A DNA stretch of 64,000 nt, taken from assembly GCA_031552335.1 (NCBI GenBank), contig JAVBMQ010000070.1, positions 29,402-93,401 on the forward strand. Reading direction: 5' to 3'. The stretch is from JAISFI01 sp031552335. GTDB lineage: Bacteria > Bacteroidota > Bacteroidia > Bacteroidales > Azobacteroidaceae. Every line of letters starts with the position of its first letter. Positions within the stretch are counted from its first letter, which is position 1. Made by a program: the position numbers and the translations under genes. The notes below the pieces were generated by a model. That model was given only the letters and a program-made list of their open reading frames with translations, had not been told where the DNA came from and searched no databases. Shown here piece after piece: positions 54,901-62,725 of the stretch.

Positions 54901-55016
54901 CAGTTCTTCCTGACAGCAACAACTCTATAGACGTAAATTCTTTTACTTCAGGAATGTATGTTGTACATGTTTATTTGGAGAATGCTGTGGTTATAGGAAA
55001 GGTGTTGAAAAAATAG
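51975..55016 (+). CDS. T9SS-exported leucine-rich-repeat protein
   Basis: A 1013-residue exported protein. Two LRR blocks (about 85-345 and 505-590) use the 21-residue unit with LxxLxCxxNxL (LNYLDCGYNNIHSL, LTDLRCAKNKISML). Each block is preceded by a cap with D..AL..(L/I)K...W (DKEALRNFLKQ; DIDALRWIKDNTDHSGALDW). SdrD-B-like or CNA-B-like beta domains follow (about 710-790 and 815-900), ending with a C-terminal type A sorting domain (about 935-1013, LYPNPVSDRFYINSQ). LRR proteins of this type bind proteins or glycans at the cell surface. One base separates it from the preceding gene. Confidence 0.9.
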   Translation: MTKKLLYFMSVLFVSLLFSNNISAQTYHESDKEALRNFLKQLSADSININAVKVGLSDTTNWTTNEEWVNSISGIFWWGGRIMSIEWNDRGLAGDLDLSICSNLSGLSINDNEITRLELPYDMISSIRCNNNHLKSITGIGSNITSIYCENNQLESLDFYAVNQLTDLRCAKNKISMLDLSNCPILNYLDCGYNNIHSLHVPNCSELNYLYCAYNQLQDMNVSTCNNLSTLLCFDNNITNLLLNDCKKLTKIDCSSNPLEYVDFSTCTALEELACCGTNIEMLEIINLKSLNDVRLWNNNKLYYLNISGCSALQYLFCDGNQLRNLDISGCPSSMQVNCDRNKLPLSKIYSIIQKAPMCNAGFQTNVFFDSYEMELGETYDLNEELLLGGKTSSVSVYRDDSQYVTKGSGYTLNSNGEIAFTEKGIYDVYIQNEACGGVTTRLGRIGVGISLSDFHEGDIDALRWIKDNTDHSGALDWTGDDYYQWNNIKWDFDIVPYRVTRIDLQNKNLTGTLNLSPLEELKTFFCTNSSINVLNIEKCKKLVYMEFSKNKLSYLDVSNHPELTHVVCSNNVIENINISACPKLEYVTCENNRIPLSKLYEIGKGRNLYFGQQDSVFFTKKGIEVGKSIQLKSETVIAENPTIFNVLKNEQPATIGSDYNMSDGSISFLQTGEYKIEMSNDAVVNKASNPAKISTGIVYVSENVQANISGKVLIGNKYGIEMPIDNAIVTLYQKNEDDTYLESQNTQSLEDGSYTFKVKVGDYVIKAITNDIENAVPSYYSNTNTFLNYNWENATMIHIYENNDLSDINVNMIISGNYEEGSSEINGYISKDTGFLKFASTELSEGICVILLIKDSNSDGFQTVATTKTDSEGFYTFKNLSAGKYKVLVDMPGLTISKPQTVTITQDGQKLENVNYEISATAIEAKGYVGINHIDTDKTDIILYPNPVSDRFYINSQKEIIQVEIYNLQGTLQKSVLPDSNNSIDVNSFTSGMYVVHVYLENAVVIGKVLKK

Positions 55017-55047
55017 TTGCACTATTCACAAATTTTCCCTACCTTTG
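55017..55047 (+). promoter_or_regulatory. Promoter of the rplY-pth-hslR operon
   Basis: TTG (55017-55019) and TACCTTTG (55040-55047) with a 20-base spacer fit the Bacteroidetes -33/-7 pattern. The -7 box is 72 bases before the rplY start, leaving a leader of about 60 bases. The box begins 24 bases after the LRR gene stop. Confidence 0.7.
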
Positions 55048-55118
55048 CACCGCTTTAAAAATTCCGTGTGATGGGAAATTGAGAAGCATCAATTTTGAGT
55101 AACACAAACAAAAAAGAA

Positions 55119-55688
55119 ATGAAAACATTTGAATTGACTGGCGCAGCAAGAACAGAAACAGGAAAAAAAGCTGCAAAATTGTATCGTAGTGCTAATGAGA
55201 TCCCATGTGTAATGTATGGTGGTAAAGAAGTTGTACACTTCAATGTTAAAAAAGAAGGTGTACGTAAACTGATTTATACTCCTGAAATCTTTTTGGTGGA
55301 TCTTACTGTTGAGGGTAAAAAATATACCGCAATTGTAAAAGATTCTCAATTTCATCCGGTGAATGAAAATCTTTTACATATGGACTTTTTGGAAGTTTCC
55401 GAAAAGAAACCGGTTGTAATGGAAGTTCCCGTTGTACTGGAAGGTTTGGCTGAAGGTGTGAAAGCAGGGGGTAAACTGGTTCTCGAAATGAGAAAACTGA
55501 AAGTAAAAGCTTTATATAAAAATATTCCGGAAAAATTAACTATCAATGTAGAAAGCCTTGGATTAGGTAAAACGATTCAGGTAGGCGCTCTTTCTTTTGA
55601 TAATCTGGAATTACTGAATTCTAAAAATAACGTTGTTTGCGCTGTTAAACTGACACGTGCCGCAAGAGGCGCCGCAGCAAAAGGTTAA
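55119..55688 (+). CDS. rplY: 50S ribosomal protein L25/general stress protein Ctc
   Basis: 5S rRNA-binding protein in the long Ctc/TL5 form (189 residues). The L25 domain (about 1-95: FELTGAARTETGKKAAKLYR, IPCVMYGGKEVVHFNVKKEGVRKLIYTP) is followed by the beta C-terminal domain (PVVLEGLAEGVKAGGKL). The start ATG at 55119 (MKTFELTG) is preferred over a TTG at 55095. First gene of an operon with pth and hslR. Confidence 0.95.
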   Translation: MKTFELTGAARTETGKKAAKLYRSANEIPCVMYGGKEVVHFNVKKEGVRKLIYTPEIFLVDLTVEGKKYTAIVKDSQFHPVNENLLHMDFLEVSEKKPVVMEVPVVLEGLAEGVKAGGKLVLEMRKLKVKALYKNIPEKLTINVESLGLGKTIQVGALSFDNLELLNSKNNVVCAVKLTRAARGAAAKG

Positions 55689-55703
55689 TTTGAAAATTTT
55701 TGA

Positions 55704-56267
55704 ATGAAGTATTTAATTGCGGGCTTGGGTAATATCGGTCCTGAATACCGAAATACCCGCCACAATATAGGATTTATGGTATTGGACGCTTTAGCAGAAG
55801 CGTCCAATGTCGTTTTTAGCGACCAGAGATACGGTGCGGTTGCCGAATTGAAAGTCAAAGGAAGAACATTAATTTTATTGAAACCTTCCACTTTCATGAA
55901 CCTGAGCGGTAATGCTATTCGTTATTGGATGCAAAAAGAGAATATTGAATTGGAAAATCTGCTGGTTGTTCTGGATGATCTGGCGCTCCCATTCGGGACT
56001 TTGCGTCTGAAAACAAAAGGAAGCGATGCCGGGCACAACGGTTTGAAGCATATACAACAAATTCTTGGAACGCAGACATATAATCGTTTAAGATTCGGCA
56101 TCGGCAATGATTATCCCCAAGGATATCAGGTAGATTATGTTTTAAGCGATTTCTCCCCGGAAGAAAAAGAGTCACTCCGCGAACGGATCACTATTGCCGG
56201 AGACATCATCAAGAGTTTCTGTCTGGCAGGGGTTAACAATACAATGAATCAGTATAACAACAAATGA
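55704..56267 (+). CDS. pth: Peptidyl-tRNA hydrolase
   Basis: Releases tRNA from peptidyl-tRNA that dropped off ribosomes. The 187-residue protein has GLGNIGPEYRNTRHNIGFMVLD with the catalytic His, LLKPSTFMNLSG, VLDDLALPFG, and GSDAGHNGLKHI. Full length. Its TGA stop overlaps the ATG of the S4-domain gene (ATGA). Confidence 0.97.
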   Translation: MKYLIAGLGNIGPEYRNTRHNIGFMVLDALAEASNVVFSDQRYGAVAELKVKGRTLILLKPSTFMNLSGNAIRYWMQKENIELENLLVVLDDLALPFGTLRLKTKGSDAGHNGLKHIQQILGTQTYNRLRFGIGNDYPQGYQVDYVLSDFSPEEKESLRERITIAGDIIKSFCLAGVNNTMNQYNNK

Positions 56268-56692
56268 ACGAAGTTAGGATCGATAAGTGGATGTGGGCTA
56301 CCCGGATTTTCAAAACGCGTACCATTGCTGTAGAAGCATGCAAGAAAAACCGTGTAATGATTAACAATGTATCTATCAAACCTTCCCGGATGATCAAAAC
56401 CGGAGAGGTAATACAAGTACGCAAACCACCTATCACCTACTCTTTCAAAGTACTTCAGCTGACAGAAAAAAGGATGGGAGCCAAACTGGTTCCGGAATAC
56501 CTGGAAAACGTCACCCCCCCCGAACAATATGAAATTCTGGAATTAAATAAGATCAGCGGTTTTGTCGACCGGGCCAGAGGTACCGGACGACCCACGAAGA
56601 AAGACCGCCGGGATCTGGATGATTTTGTAACTCCGATGTATGTAGATGACTTCGATTTCGACTTTGATTTCGAAAATGAAGATGACGATTAA
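56264..56692 (+). CDS. hslR: S4-domain RNA-binding heat-shock protein (Hsp15 family)
   Basis: A 142-residue protein with an N-terminal S4 domain (RIDKWMWATRIFKTRTIAVEACKKNRVMINN, about 4-35) like Hsp15, which binds free 50S subunits carrying nascent chains. The C-terminal tail is highly acidic (DDFDFDFDFENEDDD). It overlaps pth by four bases. Its stop codon overlaps that of the convergent gcvT by three bases, so there is no room for a separate terminator. Confidence 0.9.
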   Translation: MNEVRIDKWMWATRIFKTRTIAVEACKKNRVMINNVSIKPSRMIKTGEVIQVRKPPITYSFKVLQLTEKRMGAKLVPEYLENVTPPEQYEILELNKISGFVDRARGTGRPTKKDRRDLDDFVTPMYVDDFDFDFDFENEDDD

Positions 56693-57780
56693 ACCGTTTT
56701 TCTGAATGGCGGTTTAACAACCTTAGCTTGCAGATTTTTATTTCTTACCTGAATATAAATAACCGTATCCAAAGATGCATACTCCGGCTTAACGTAACCT
56801 AATCCTATACCTTCTTTGGTAGTAGGAGACATTGTTCCCGATGTAACAGCACCAATCACGTCACCTTGTTCATTGACTATTTCATATCCATGACGAGGAA
56901 TACCCCTTTCCTGCAATACAAACCCAATTAATTTACGGGAAACGCCTTCTTTCTTTTGCTTTTCAAGAATATCCCTTGCTATGAAATTTTTCCCTTCGGC
57001 AAATTTAGTGATCCAACCTAATCCGGCTTCTAAAGGAGAAGTCGTATCATCCAGATCATTGCCATACAAACAGAAACCCATTTCCAGGCGCAAAGTATCA
57101 CGGGCGCCCAAACCAATGGGTTTAATGCCATAAGGAGCGCCTGTTTCAAAAATGGCATTCCACAATTGCTCTCCGAATGCGGGGTAAAAATAGAGTTCAA
57201 AACCTCCTGCCCCGGTGTATCCGGTATTGGAGATAATTACATCTTTCACTCCGGCCATCTCACCTGTCTGAAAAGCATAATAAGGAATAGAAGATAAATC
57301 AACAGTAGTCAGCTGTTGCAAAACTTCTTTTGCTTTAGGTCCTTGTACCGCTAACTGAGCCATATGATTAGATGCATTATCCAAAATAACCCCTTCTGTA
57401 TTATGTTTTTTACACCATTCCCAATCTTTTTCTATATTGGAAGCATTCACAACCAACATATATTTTTCGGGTTCCATATGGTAGATTAGTAAGTCATCTA
57501 TTATTCCGCCGTTTTCATTAGGAAAACAAGTATATTGTGCCTTACCAACCGGTAAAACAGATAAATCATTACTGGTTATTTTCTGAAGGAAAGGCAAAGC
57601 TTCCGGACCGCTCACCCAGAATTCTCCCATATGGGATACATCAAAAACCCCGACTCCATTACAGACAGTCATATGTTCGTCAATAATACCTGAATACTCT
57701 ATCGGCATGTTATACCCTGCAAATTCATGCATTTTAGCACCTAAAGATTCGTGAATACGGGTAAATGGCGTATGTCTCAT
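56689..57780 (-). CDS. gcvT: Glycine cleavage system aminomethyltransferase (T protein)
   Basis: Tetrahydrofolate-dependent T protein of the glycine cleavage system, 363 residues. Motifs are GVFDVSHMGEFWVSGPEA, NENGGIIDDLLIYHM, STGYTGAGGFELY-like region (SNTGYTGAGGFELYFYPA), GLGARDTLRLEMGFCLYGNDLDD with the catalytic Asp/Arg region, and GIPRHGYEI. The other gcv genes are not in the window. Thirteen bases separate it from the stop of upstream pepT. Confidence 0.96.
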   Translation of the reverse strand: MRHTPFTRIHESLGAKMHEFAGYNMPIEYSGIIDEHMTVCNGVGVFDVSHMGEFWVSGPEALPFLQKITSNDLSVLPVGKAQYTCFPNENGGIIDDLLIYHMEPEKYMLVVNASNIEKDWEWCKKHNTEGVILDNASNHMAQLAVQGPKAKEVLQQLTTVDLSSIPYYAFQTGEMAGVKDVIISNTGYTGAGGFELYFYPAFGEQLWNAIFETGAPYGIKPIGLGARDTLRLEMGFCLYGNDLDDTTSPLEAGLGWITKFAEGKNFIARDILEKQKKEGVSRKLIGFVLQERGIPRHGYEIVNEQGDVIGAVTSGTMSPTTKEGIGLGYVKPEYASLDTVIYIQVRNKNLQAKVVKPPFRKTV

Positions 57781-57792
57781 ATTTGCAAAATT

Positions 57793-59007
57793 TTAAGAAT
57801 TTAATGTTGCTATTTGAACGATTACTTGTACTGCCTTTTCCATAGATTGAACCGGAATAAATTCATAACGTCCATGAAAATTAAGTCCTCCGGCAAAAAT
57901 ATTCGGACAAGGGAGACCCTTAAAAGAAAGTTGTGAACCAACAGTCCCCCCCCGGATAGCCTTAATAAGCGGCTTCACTCCTGCTGCTTCCATAGCACGA
58001 CAAGCCAAATCAATGATATGCATGCGGGGTTCTATCACCTCTTTCATATTTTTATATTGCTGGCGGATTGTCAATTGAACAACATCCGGATGTCGTTTGT
58101 TCATGGAGTCCGTTATTTTTTGCAAAACATTCAATCTTTCATTGAACTTATATGAATCGTGATCCCGGATAATATAAGATAGTTCCGCCAACTCAACAGT
58201 TCCACTCATTTTCGTCAAATGAAAAAAGCCTTCATAGCCGGAAGTATGTTCCGGTCGTTCATAAACCGGAAGCATAGAAGCAAAATGCATCGCTAAATGC
58301 ATTGCATTCACCATTTTATTTTTTGCGTAACCAGGATGTACATTTCTCCCTTTGAATATTACGGTTGCCGCTGCAGCGTTGAAGTTTTCATATTCAAGTT
58401 CACCAATCTCTCCGCCATCCATTGTATAAGCCCAATCGCATCCGAAAGCCTGCACGTCAAACTTAGAGGCACCCATTCCGATTTCTTCATCAGGAGTAAA
58501 AGCAATCCGTATTTTCCCATGCTTAATCTCCGGATGTTCCTGCAAATATTGTATAGCTGTAATTATCTCAGCAACGCCAGCCTTATCGTCGGCTCCCAGA
58601 AGAGTCGTACCATCAGTCACAACTAAATCCTGCCCTTTGTAATGAAGTAATTCAGGAAAATCAGCAGGAGACAAAACAATTTTTTCATCCGGATTAAGTA
58701 CAATATCCCTCCCATCATAATTAGCAACAATATGAGGCCTTACATTTTCACCGGCCATATCCGGACTGGTATCCATATGAGCAATAAATCCGATTACAGG
58801 AAGATTTTTATCTGTATTGGCAGGTAAAGTCGCCATCAGATAAGCATGCTCATCAAGCGTAATATCCACCAAGCCCATCTCCTGCAACTCCATCTGCAAC
58901 ATCCGGGCAAAAACCATTTGTCCTGCAGTACTGGGAATTATCTCAGCACTTTCATTCGATTGAGTATCAAAAGATACGTATTTGAGGAAGCGGTCGATTA
59001 CATTCAT
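57793..59007 (-). CDS. pepT: Peptidase T (tripeptide aminopeptidase)
   Basis: M20 family zinc aminopeptidase that removes N-terminal residues from tripeptides, 404 residues. Metal-site motifs are GFIAHMDTSPD (His/Asp about 76-79), LLGADDKAGVAEI, IAFTPDEEIGMGASKFD, YTMDGGEIGELEYENFNAA and the C-terminal AIRGGTVGSQLSFKGLPCPNIFAGGLNFHGRYE. Upstream of gcvT on the same strand; likely co-transcribed. Confidence 0.97.
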   Translation of the reverse strand: MNVIDRFLKYVSFDTQSNESAEIIPSTAGQMVFARMLQMELQEMGLVDITLDEHAYLMATLPANTDKNLPVIGFIAHMDTSPDMAGENVRPHIVANYDGRDIVLNPDEKIVLSPADFPELLHYKGQDLVVTDGTTLLGADDKAGVAEIITAIQYLQEHPEIKHGKIRIAFTPDEEIGMGASKFDVQAFGCDWAYTMDGGEIGELEYENFNAAAATVIFKGRNVHPGYAKNKMVNAMHLAMHFASMLPVYERPEHTSGYEGFFHLTKMSGTVELAELSYIIRDHDSYKFNERLNVLQKITDSMNKRHPDVVQLTIRQQYKNMKEVIEPRMHIIDLACRAMEAAGVKPLIKAIRGGTVGSQLSFKGLPCPNIFAGGLNFHGRYEFIPVQSMEKAVQVIVQIATLNS

Positions 59008-59016
59008 GGCATTAAG

Positions 59017-59133
59017 AAATTTTGAATTCTAAATTTTGAATTTTGAATTATTTAAATATCTGATAATTTCATTTAATGATTACTCTCGTATTTCATTTTT
59101 AATTCAAAATTCAGAATTCAAAATTCAAAATTA
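59017..59133. repeat. Heptad inverted-repeat element, TTTTGAA/TTCTGAA type
   Basis: The left arm (59017-59050) reads TTTTGAA, TTCTAAA, TTTTGAA, TTTTGAA; the right arm, read on the minus strand, TTTTGAA, TTTTGAA, TTCTGAA, TTTTGAA. TTATTTAAA flanks both arms. The loop is about 50 bases. The right arm runs into the TAA stop of the PurF-like gene (59131-59133). Confidence 0.75.
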
Positions 59134-60537
59134 TTTAAAGTAGCTCGTTCCATCCCAACAATGCGTACAAAGGTCTTCTTTGGGTAGCCCAATGGCTTTT
59201 ACCAGATTTTCCAATGTATTGAATTTCAAAGTAGTAATATTCAATTGTTGGCGAATTTTATCTACCATGGCATTGTATTTTTCTGAATCTGTGGTTGCAT
59301 ATTGTTCCAAATCCTTGTCGTCTTCTCCTTCCAATTCCTTGATTGTCCGACGGGTAATCAATTCCAGATGAGATTTGGAGGCTGTAAAATTAAGATAGAC
59401 ACATGGGTATAACAACGGGGGACAAGCAATCCGCATATGTACCTCTTTGGCTCCATAGCCATACAATATATTTACATTATCTTTCAACTGGGTACCCCGG
59501 ACAATGGAATCATCACAAAAGATCACACGCTTTCCTCTCAGGAGAGTGCGATTGGGAATCAATTTCATCTTGGCTACCAATTCGCGTTGCTCCTGTCTGC
59601 TTGGAGTAAAACTACGTGGCCAGGTTGGCGTATATTTGATGATTGCCCTCCGGTATGGTACATTTTTACCTTCAGCATATCCCAAGGCATGTCCTACACC
59701 GGAATCAGGAATTCCTGATACAAAATCCACATCCAAATCATCATTTTTAGCCATTTCCCGTCCTCCTTCATAGCGTACGGCATCCACATTGATTCCTTCA
59801 TAATCGGAAACAGGATAACCATAATAAACCCACAGGAAAGAGCAGATTTGTTTCTTTTTATCAGGTTTGCGAAGTTGCTTAAAACCATCGGCTGTAAGCA
59901 GGATAATTTCTCCCGGCCCGAGATTATAATCAATTTCATATCCTAAGTTCGGAAATCCGCAGGGTTCATTGGAGACAGCCATAGCTCCTCCTTTTTTTCC
60001 TACTACCAATGGAATACGTCCCAATTTATCACGGGCAGCTACAATTCCATCCTTAGTCAGTATGAGTAATGTACAAGAACCTTTGATATGATCAAAAACA
60101 TTTTCAATTCCGTGTACAAAGTTTTTTCCTTCAGCAATCAGCAGGGAAATCAATTCCGTCTGATTGGTATTACCGGAACTCATCTCGGTAAAATGTTTTC
60201 CCCGTTCCAGAAGACCGGCTTCCAGTTCGTCGATATTATTCACCCGGGCCACAGTTACTACAGCAAACTTTCCCAGGTGAGAATTCATTACAATGGGCTG
60301 AGGATCAGTGTCACTGATAACACCTATTCCTGATTTTCCCGTAAATTTCCCTAAGTCGGATTCAAACTTTCCCCGGAAATAAGAATTTTCCAGATTATGA
60401 ATGGAACGTTTTAATCCATTTTCACTCCAGGTCACCAGACCTCCACGCTTCGTTCCCATATGGGAATTATAATCTGTTCCGTAAAACAGATCATTGATAC
60501 ACTCTCCTTTGGATATTGTTCCGAAAATACCACCCAT
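59131..60537 (-). CDS. Amidophosphoribosyltransferase-like protein lacking the glutaminase Cys
   Basis: A 468-residue PurF homologue. The N-terminus reads MGGIFGT where PurF has MCGIVG; the invariant N-terminal nucleophile Cys is Gly, so glutaminase activity is unlikely. The rest looks intact: DYNSHMGTKRGGL, PRTase loop VIFCDDSIVRGTQL, and cysteines expected for the Fe-S cluster of the Bacillus-type enzyme (KQICSFLWVYYG, RIACPPLLYPC, CTHCWDG). It may use ammonia or a partner, or have a regulatory role. Bacteroidota often carry such a second PurF-like gene besides the standard one; I recall the pattern but cannot check it here. Confidence 0.88.
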   Translation of the reverse strand: MGGIFGTISKGECINDLFYGTDYNSHMGTKRGGLVTWSENGLKRSIHNLENSYFRGKFESDLGKFTGKSGIGVISDTDPQPIVMNSHLGKFAVVTVARVNNIDELEAGLLERGKHFTEMSSGNTNQTELISLLIAEGKNFVHGIENVFDHIKGSCTLLILTKDGIVAARDKLGRIPLVVGKKGGAMAVSNEPCGFPNLGYEIDYNLGPGEIILLTADGFKQLRKPDKKKQICSFLWVYYGYPVSDYEGINVDAVRYEGGREMAKNDDLDVDFVSGIPDSGVGHALGYAEGKNVPYRRAIIKYTPTWPRSFTPSRQEQRELVAKMKLIPNRTLLRGKRVIFCDDSIVRGTQLKDNVNILYGYGAKEVHMRIACPPLLYPCVYLNFTASKSHLELITRRTIKELEGEDDKDLEQYATTDSEKYNAMVDKIRQQLNITTLKFNTLENLVKAIGLPKEDLCTHCWDGTSYFK

Positions 60538-60540
60538 AGT

Positions 60541-60635
60541 TTTGAATTAAGAATTAGGAATTAAAAATCAAGAATTAAAAAACAGGACTATGTATGAAAC
60601 TGTAATCCAATTCTTAATTTTTAATTCTTAATTTA
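60541..60635. repeat. Heptad inverted-repeat element, TTCTTAA/TTTTTAA type
   Basis: Left arm words TTAAGAA, TTAGGAA, TTAAAAA, TCAAGAA, TTAAAAA; right arm TTCTTAA, TTTTTAA, TTCTTAA. The loop is about 26 bases (starts CAGGACTATG). It fills the gap between the PurF-like start and the pfp stop. Confidence 0.7.
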
Positions 60636-60638
60636 TAC

Positions 60639-62285
60639 TTATTTCTTTTGTTCTAATTGTAACGTCTTAGTAGGTTGATCACACACTTCCGTCGGACCAA
60701 AATATTGGATCGGACCCGGATATACATAATCTGTATTGATAGCCCATGCTTCACGGTTGGCTGCAAAAGTTTTGAATGGCGCACCATTCAGTTCTACCAA
60801 TGCTTTCTGGATAACCGGTTTCATTTCTCCGTGACGGCGTTCCATATTCATCATCATAGTTACCGGTACACCACCTGCAATCCATTGTTCTGCCGGAGCA
60901 GTAGTATTACGTACGGATGACATATAACCGGTTTTACCTGCAGTGATCAGACATGCAGCAGTATAACCTAATGAATAACAATAATCGGCATCGTAATTAG
61001 ACGGAGCAGCACAACGGCCTTCATACCCAAAGAAATGTACTTGTGATGCAAATTTACCATTATATTTACCGGCTTCTTTCCACTCTGCCAAACGGGTAGC
61101 AACCATTTCTGCCAATAATTTTTCTGTTTCGATCAAAGAAACCTGTACATTACCATGAGGATCCCTGTCTAATGTCAACTGACGGGCAACTGTTTCAGGA
61201 AGACTGGCATAGATAGCAGAATTTTCTTTGCTCAATTTGCTGATGATATGTTCGCGTTGAGCTGATTTTTTGATCCGTTGGAATTCTGCTGCATTTTCTG
61301 CCAGGTAATCATTCAATTCAGCAATCAGTTTTTTCATTGCAGGAATGAATTCAATCAGACCTTCGGGAATCAATACTGTACCAAAGTTATTTCCTTTTTC
61401 CGCACGGGCGGCAACAACGCCTGCAATATAGTTAATAATATCGTCCAAAGATTGATTTTTCGCTTCCACCTCTTCTGATACGATACATACATTAGGTTGT
61501 ACCTGCAATGCACATTCCAAAGCGATATGAGAAGCCGAACGACCCATCAATTTAATAAAGTGCCAGTATTTACGGGCAGAATTACAGTCACGCTGGATGT
61601 TTCCGATTACTTCCGAATATACTTTACAAGCAGTATCAAAACCAAAAGAGGTTTCAATCATTTCATTTTTCAAGTCACCGTCAATGGTTTTCGGACAACC
61701 GATTACCTGAACTCCTGCATTAATTGATTTATAATATTCAGCTAACACACAAGCATTTGTATTTGAATCATCTCCACCAATAATTACTAAAGCAGAAATA
61801 TTCAACTGTTTCAGAATTTCCAATCCTTTATCAAATTGCTCTTTACTTTCGAGTTTTGTACGACCGGAACCAATGATATCAAAACCGCCTGTATTGCGAT
61901 ATTCATCAATGATACCTGAAGTCAGCTCCATATATTTATGATCTACCAAACCTCCGGGACCTAAAATAAATCCATACAACTTGCTGTTGCTGTTCATTTT
62001 TTTGATACCATCAAATATCCCTGCAATCACATTGTGTCCGCCTGGAGCTTGTCCTCCGGAAAGAATCACACCTACATTGATCGGTGCAAATGATTGTTTT
62101 TCATTTGTTTCTTCAAATGTAATAATAGGCATTCCGTATGTATTCGGGAATAAAGCCTTGATAGCATCCTGGTCGGCAACTGATTGTGTATCAGCACCTT
62201 TTTTTGCTACAACAGCATTTTTGAGAGCTTTAGGAACTTTTGGCTGATAAGCAGCCCGGGCAATTTGCAAAGCACTTTTTGTCAT
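60639..62285 (-). CDS. pfp: Pyrophosphate--fructose-6-phosphate 1-phosphotransferase
   Basis: PPi-dependent phosphofructokinase of 548 residues, the long form also found in plants and spirochaetes. Motifs are VILSGGQAPGGHNVIAG, VIIGGDDSNTNACVLAEYY (the Asp after GGD is the mark of PPi use) and KTIDGDLKNEMIETSFGFDTA, MGRSASHIALECALQ and YEGRCAAPSNYDADYCYSLG. It allows reversible glycolytic flux without ATP. Single gene, divergent from a glycoside hydrolase. Confidence 0.97.
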   Translation of the reverse strand: MTKSALQIARAAYQPKVPKALKNAVVAKKGADTQSVADQDAIKALFPNTYGMPIITFEETNEKQSFAPINVGVILSGGQAPGGHNVIAGIFDGIKKMNSNSKLYGFILGPGGLVDHKYMELTSGIIDEYRNTGGFDIIGSGRTKLESKEQFDKGLEILKQLNISALVIIGGDDSNTNACVLAEYYKSINAGVQVIGCPKTIDGDLKNEMIETSFGFDTACKVYSEVIGNIQRDCNSARKYWHFIKLMGRSASHIALECALQVQPNVCIVSEEVEAKNQSLDDIINYIAGVVAARAEKGNNFGTVLIPEGLIEFIPAMKKLIAELNDYLAENAAEFQRIKKSAQREHIISKLSKENSAIYASLPETVARQLTLDRDPHGNVQVSLIETEKLLAEMVATRLAEWKEAGKYNGKFASQVHFFGYEGRCAAPSNYDADYCYSLGYTAACLITAGKTGYMSSVRNTTAPAEQWIAGGVPVTMMMNMERRHGEMKPVIQKALVELNGAPFKTFAANREAWAINTDYVYPGPIQYFGPTEVCDQPTKTLQLEQKK

Positions 62286-62725
62286 TTTTTTATATTTTAG
62301 GAATTATCAATACTGGCTTCTAAAGGGCGGCAAATTTCGGAAAATTTTTCGGAAAATGCAATATATTGGGACAGAGATATGGAAGAATATTTGTTTCTCA
62401 GAATTTTATTAAGTGTGATATTTGGATTATGTTTTGTCAATATAACATTCCAAATAACCATAACGGAATTTTGTTACCAAAACCATATTCCAAATTATCC
62501 AATGCCAAATAAGCATTTTTCAAGCCAGTATAATAAAAAGATAATGTGTTTTTTTGAAAAAACAAAAATTCAGAAAAAGTGTTTTGTATAAAACACACAT
62601 TTTTCATTTATGCAAAAATTCAAAAATATCATGTATATTTGTCCAAAATTATCTCAAACAATCCCTATCTGTCTTCTTTCTGAATTCAAATAGGACATAC
62701 CAAGTCAAATTTTAAAATATTTTCC
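62286..62725. promoter_or_regulatory. Divergent intergenic region with repeated motifs
   Basis: The 440-base AT-rich space between pfp and the agarase-like gene holds no supportable gene. It contains ATTCCAAATAACCA (62447-62460) and ATTCCAAATTATCCA (62487-62501), 40 bases apart, with a related inverted copy near 62419-62431, a perfect palindrome GTGTTTTGTATAAAACAC (62579-62596), and a -7-like box TATATTTG (62634-62641). This may be a regulatory region for the glycoside hydrolase. Confidence 0.45.

Noticed and set aside
56689..56692. Overlap of the hslR and gcvT stop codons as a sign of frameshift
   Set aside because: Both proteins have normal ends; TTAA simply provides TAA on both strands.
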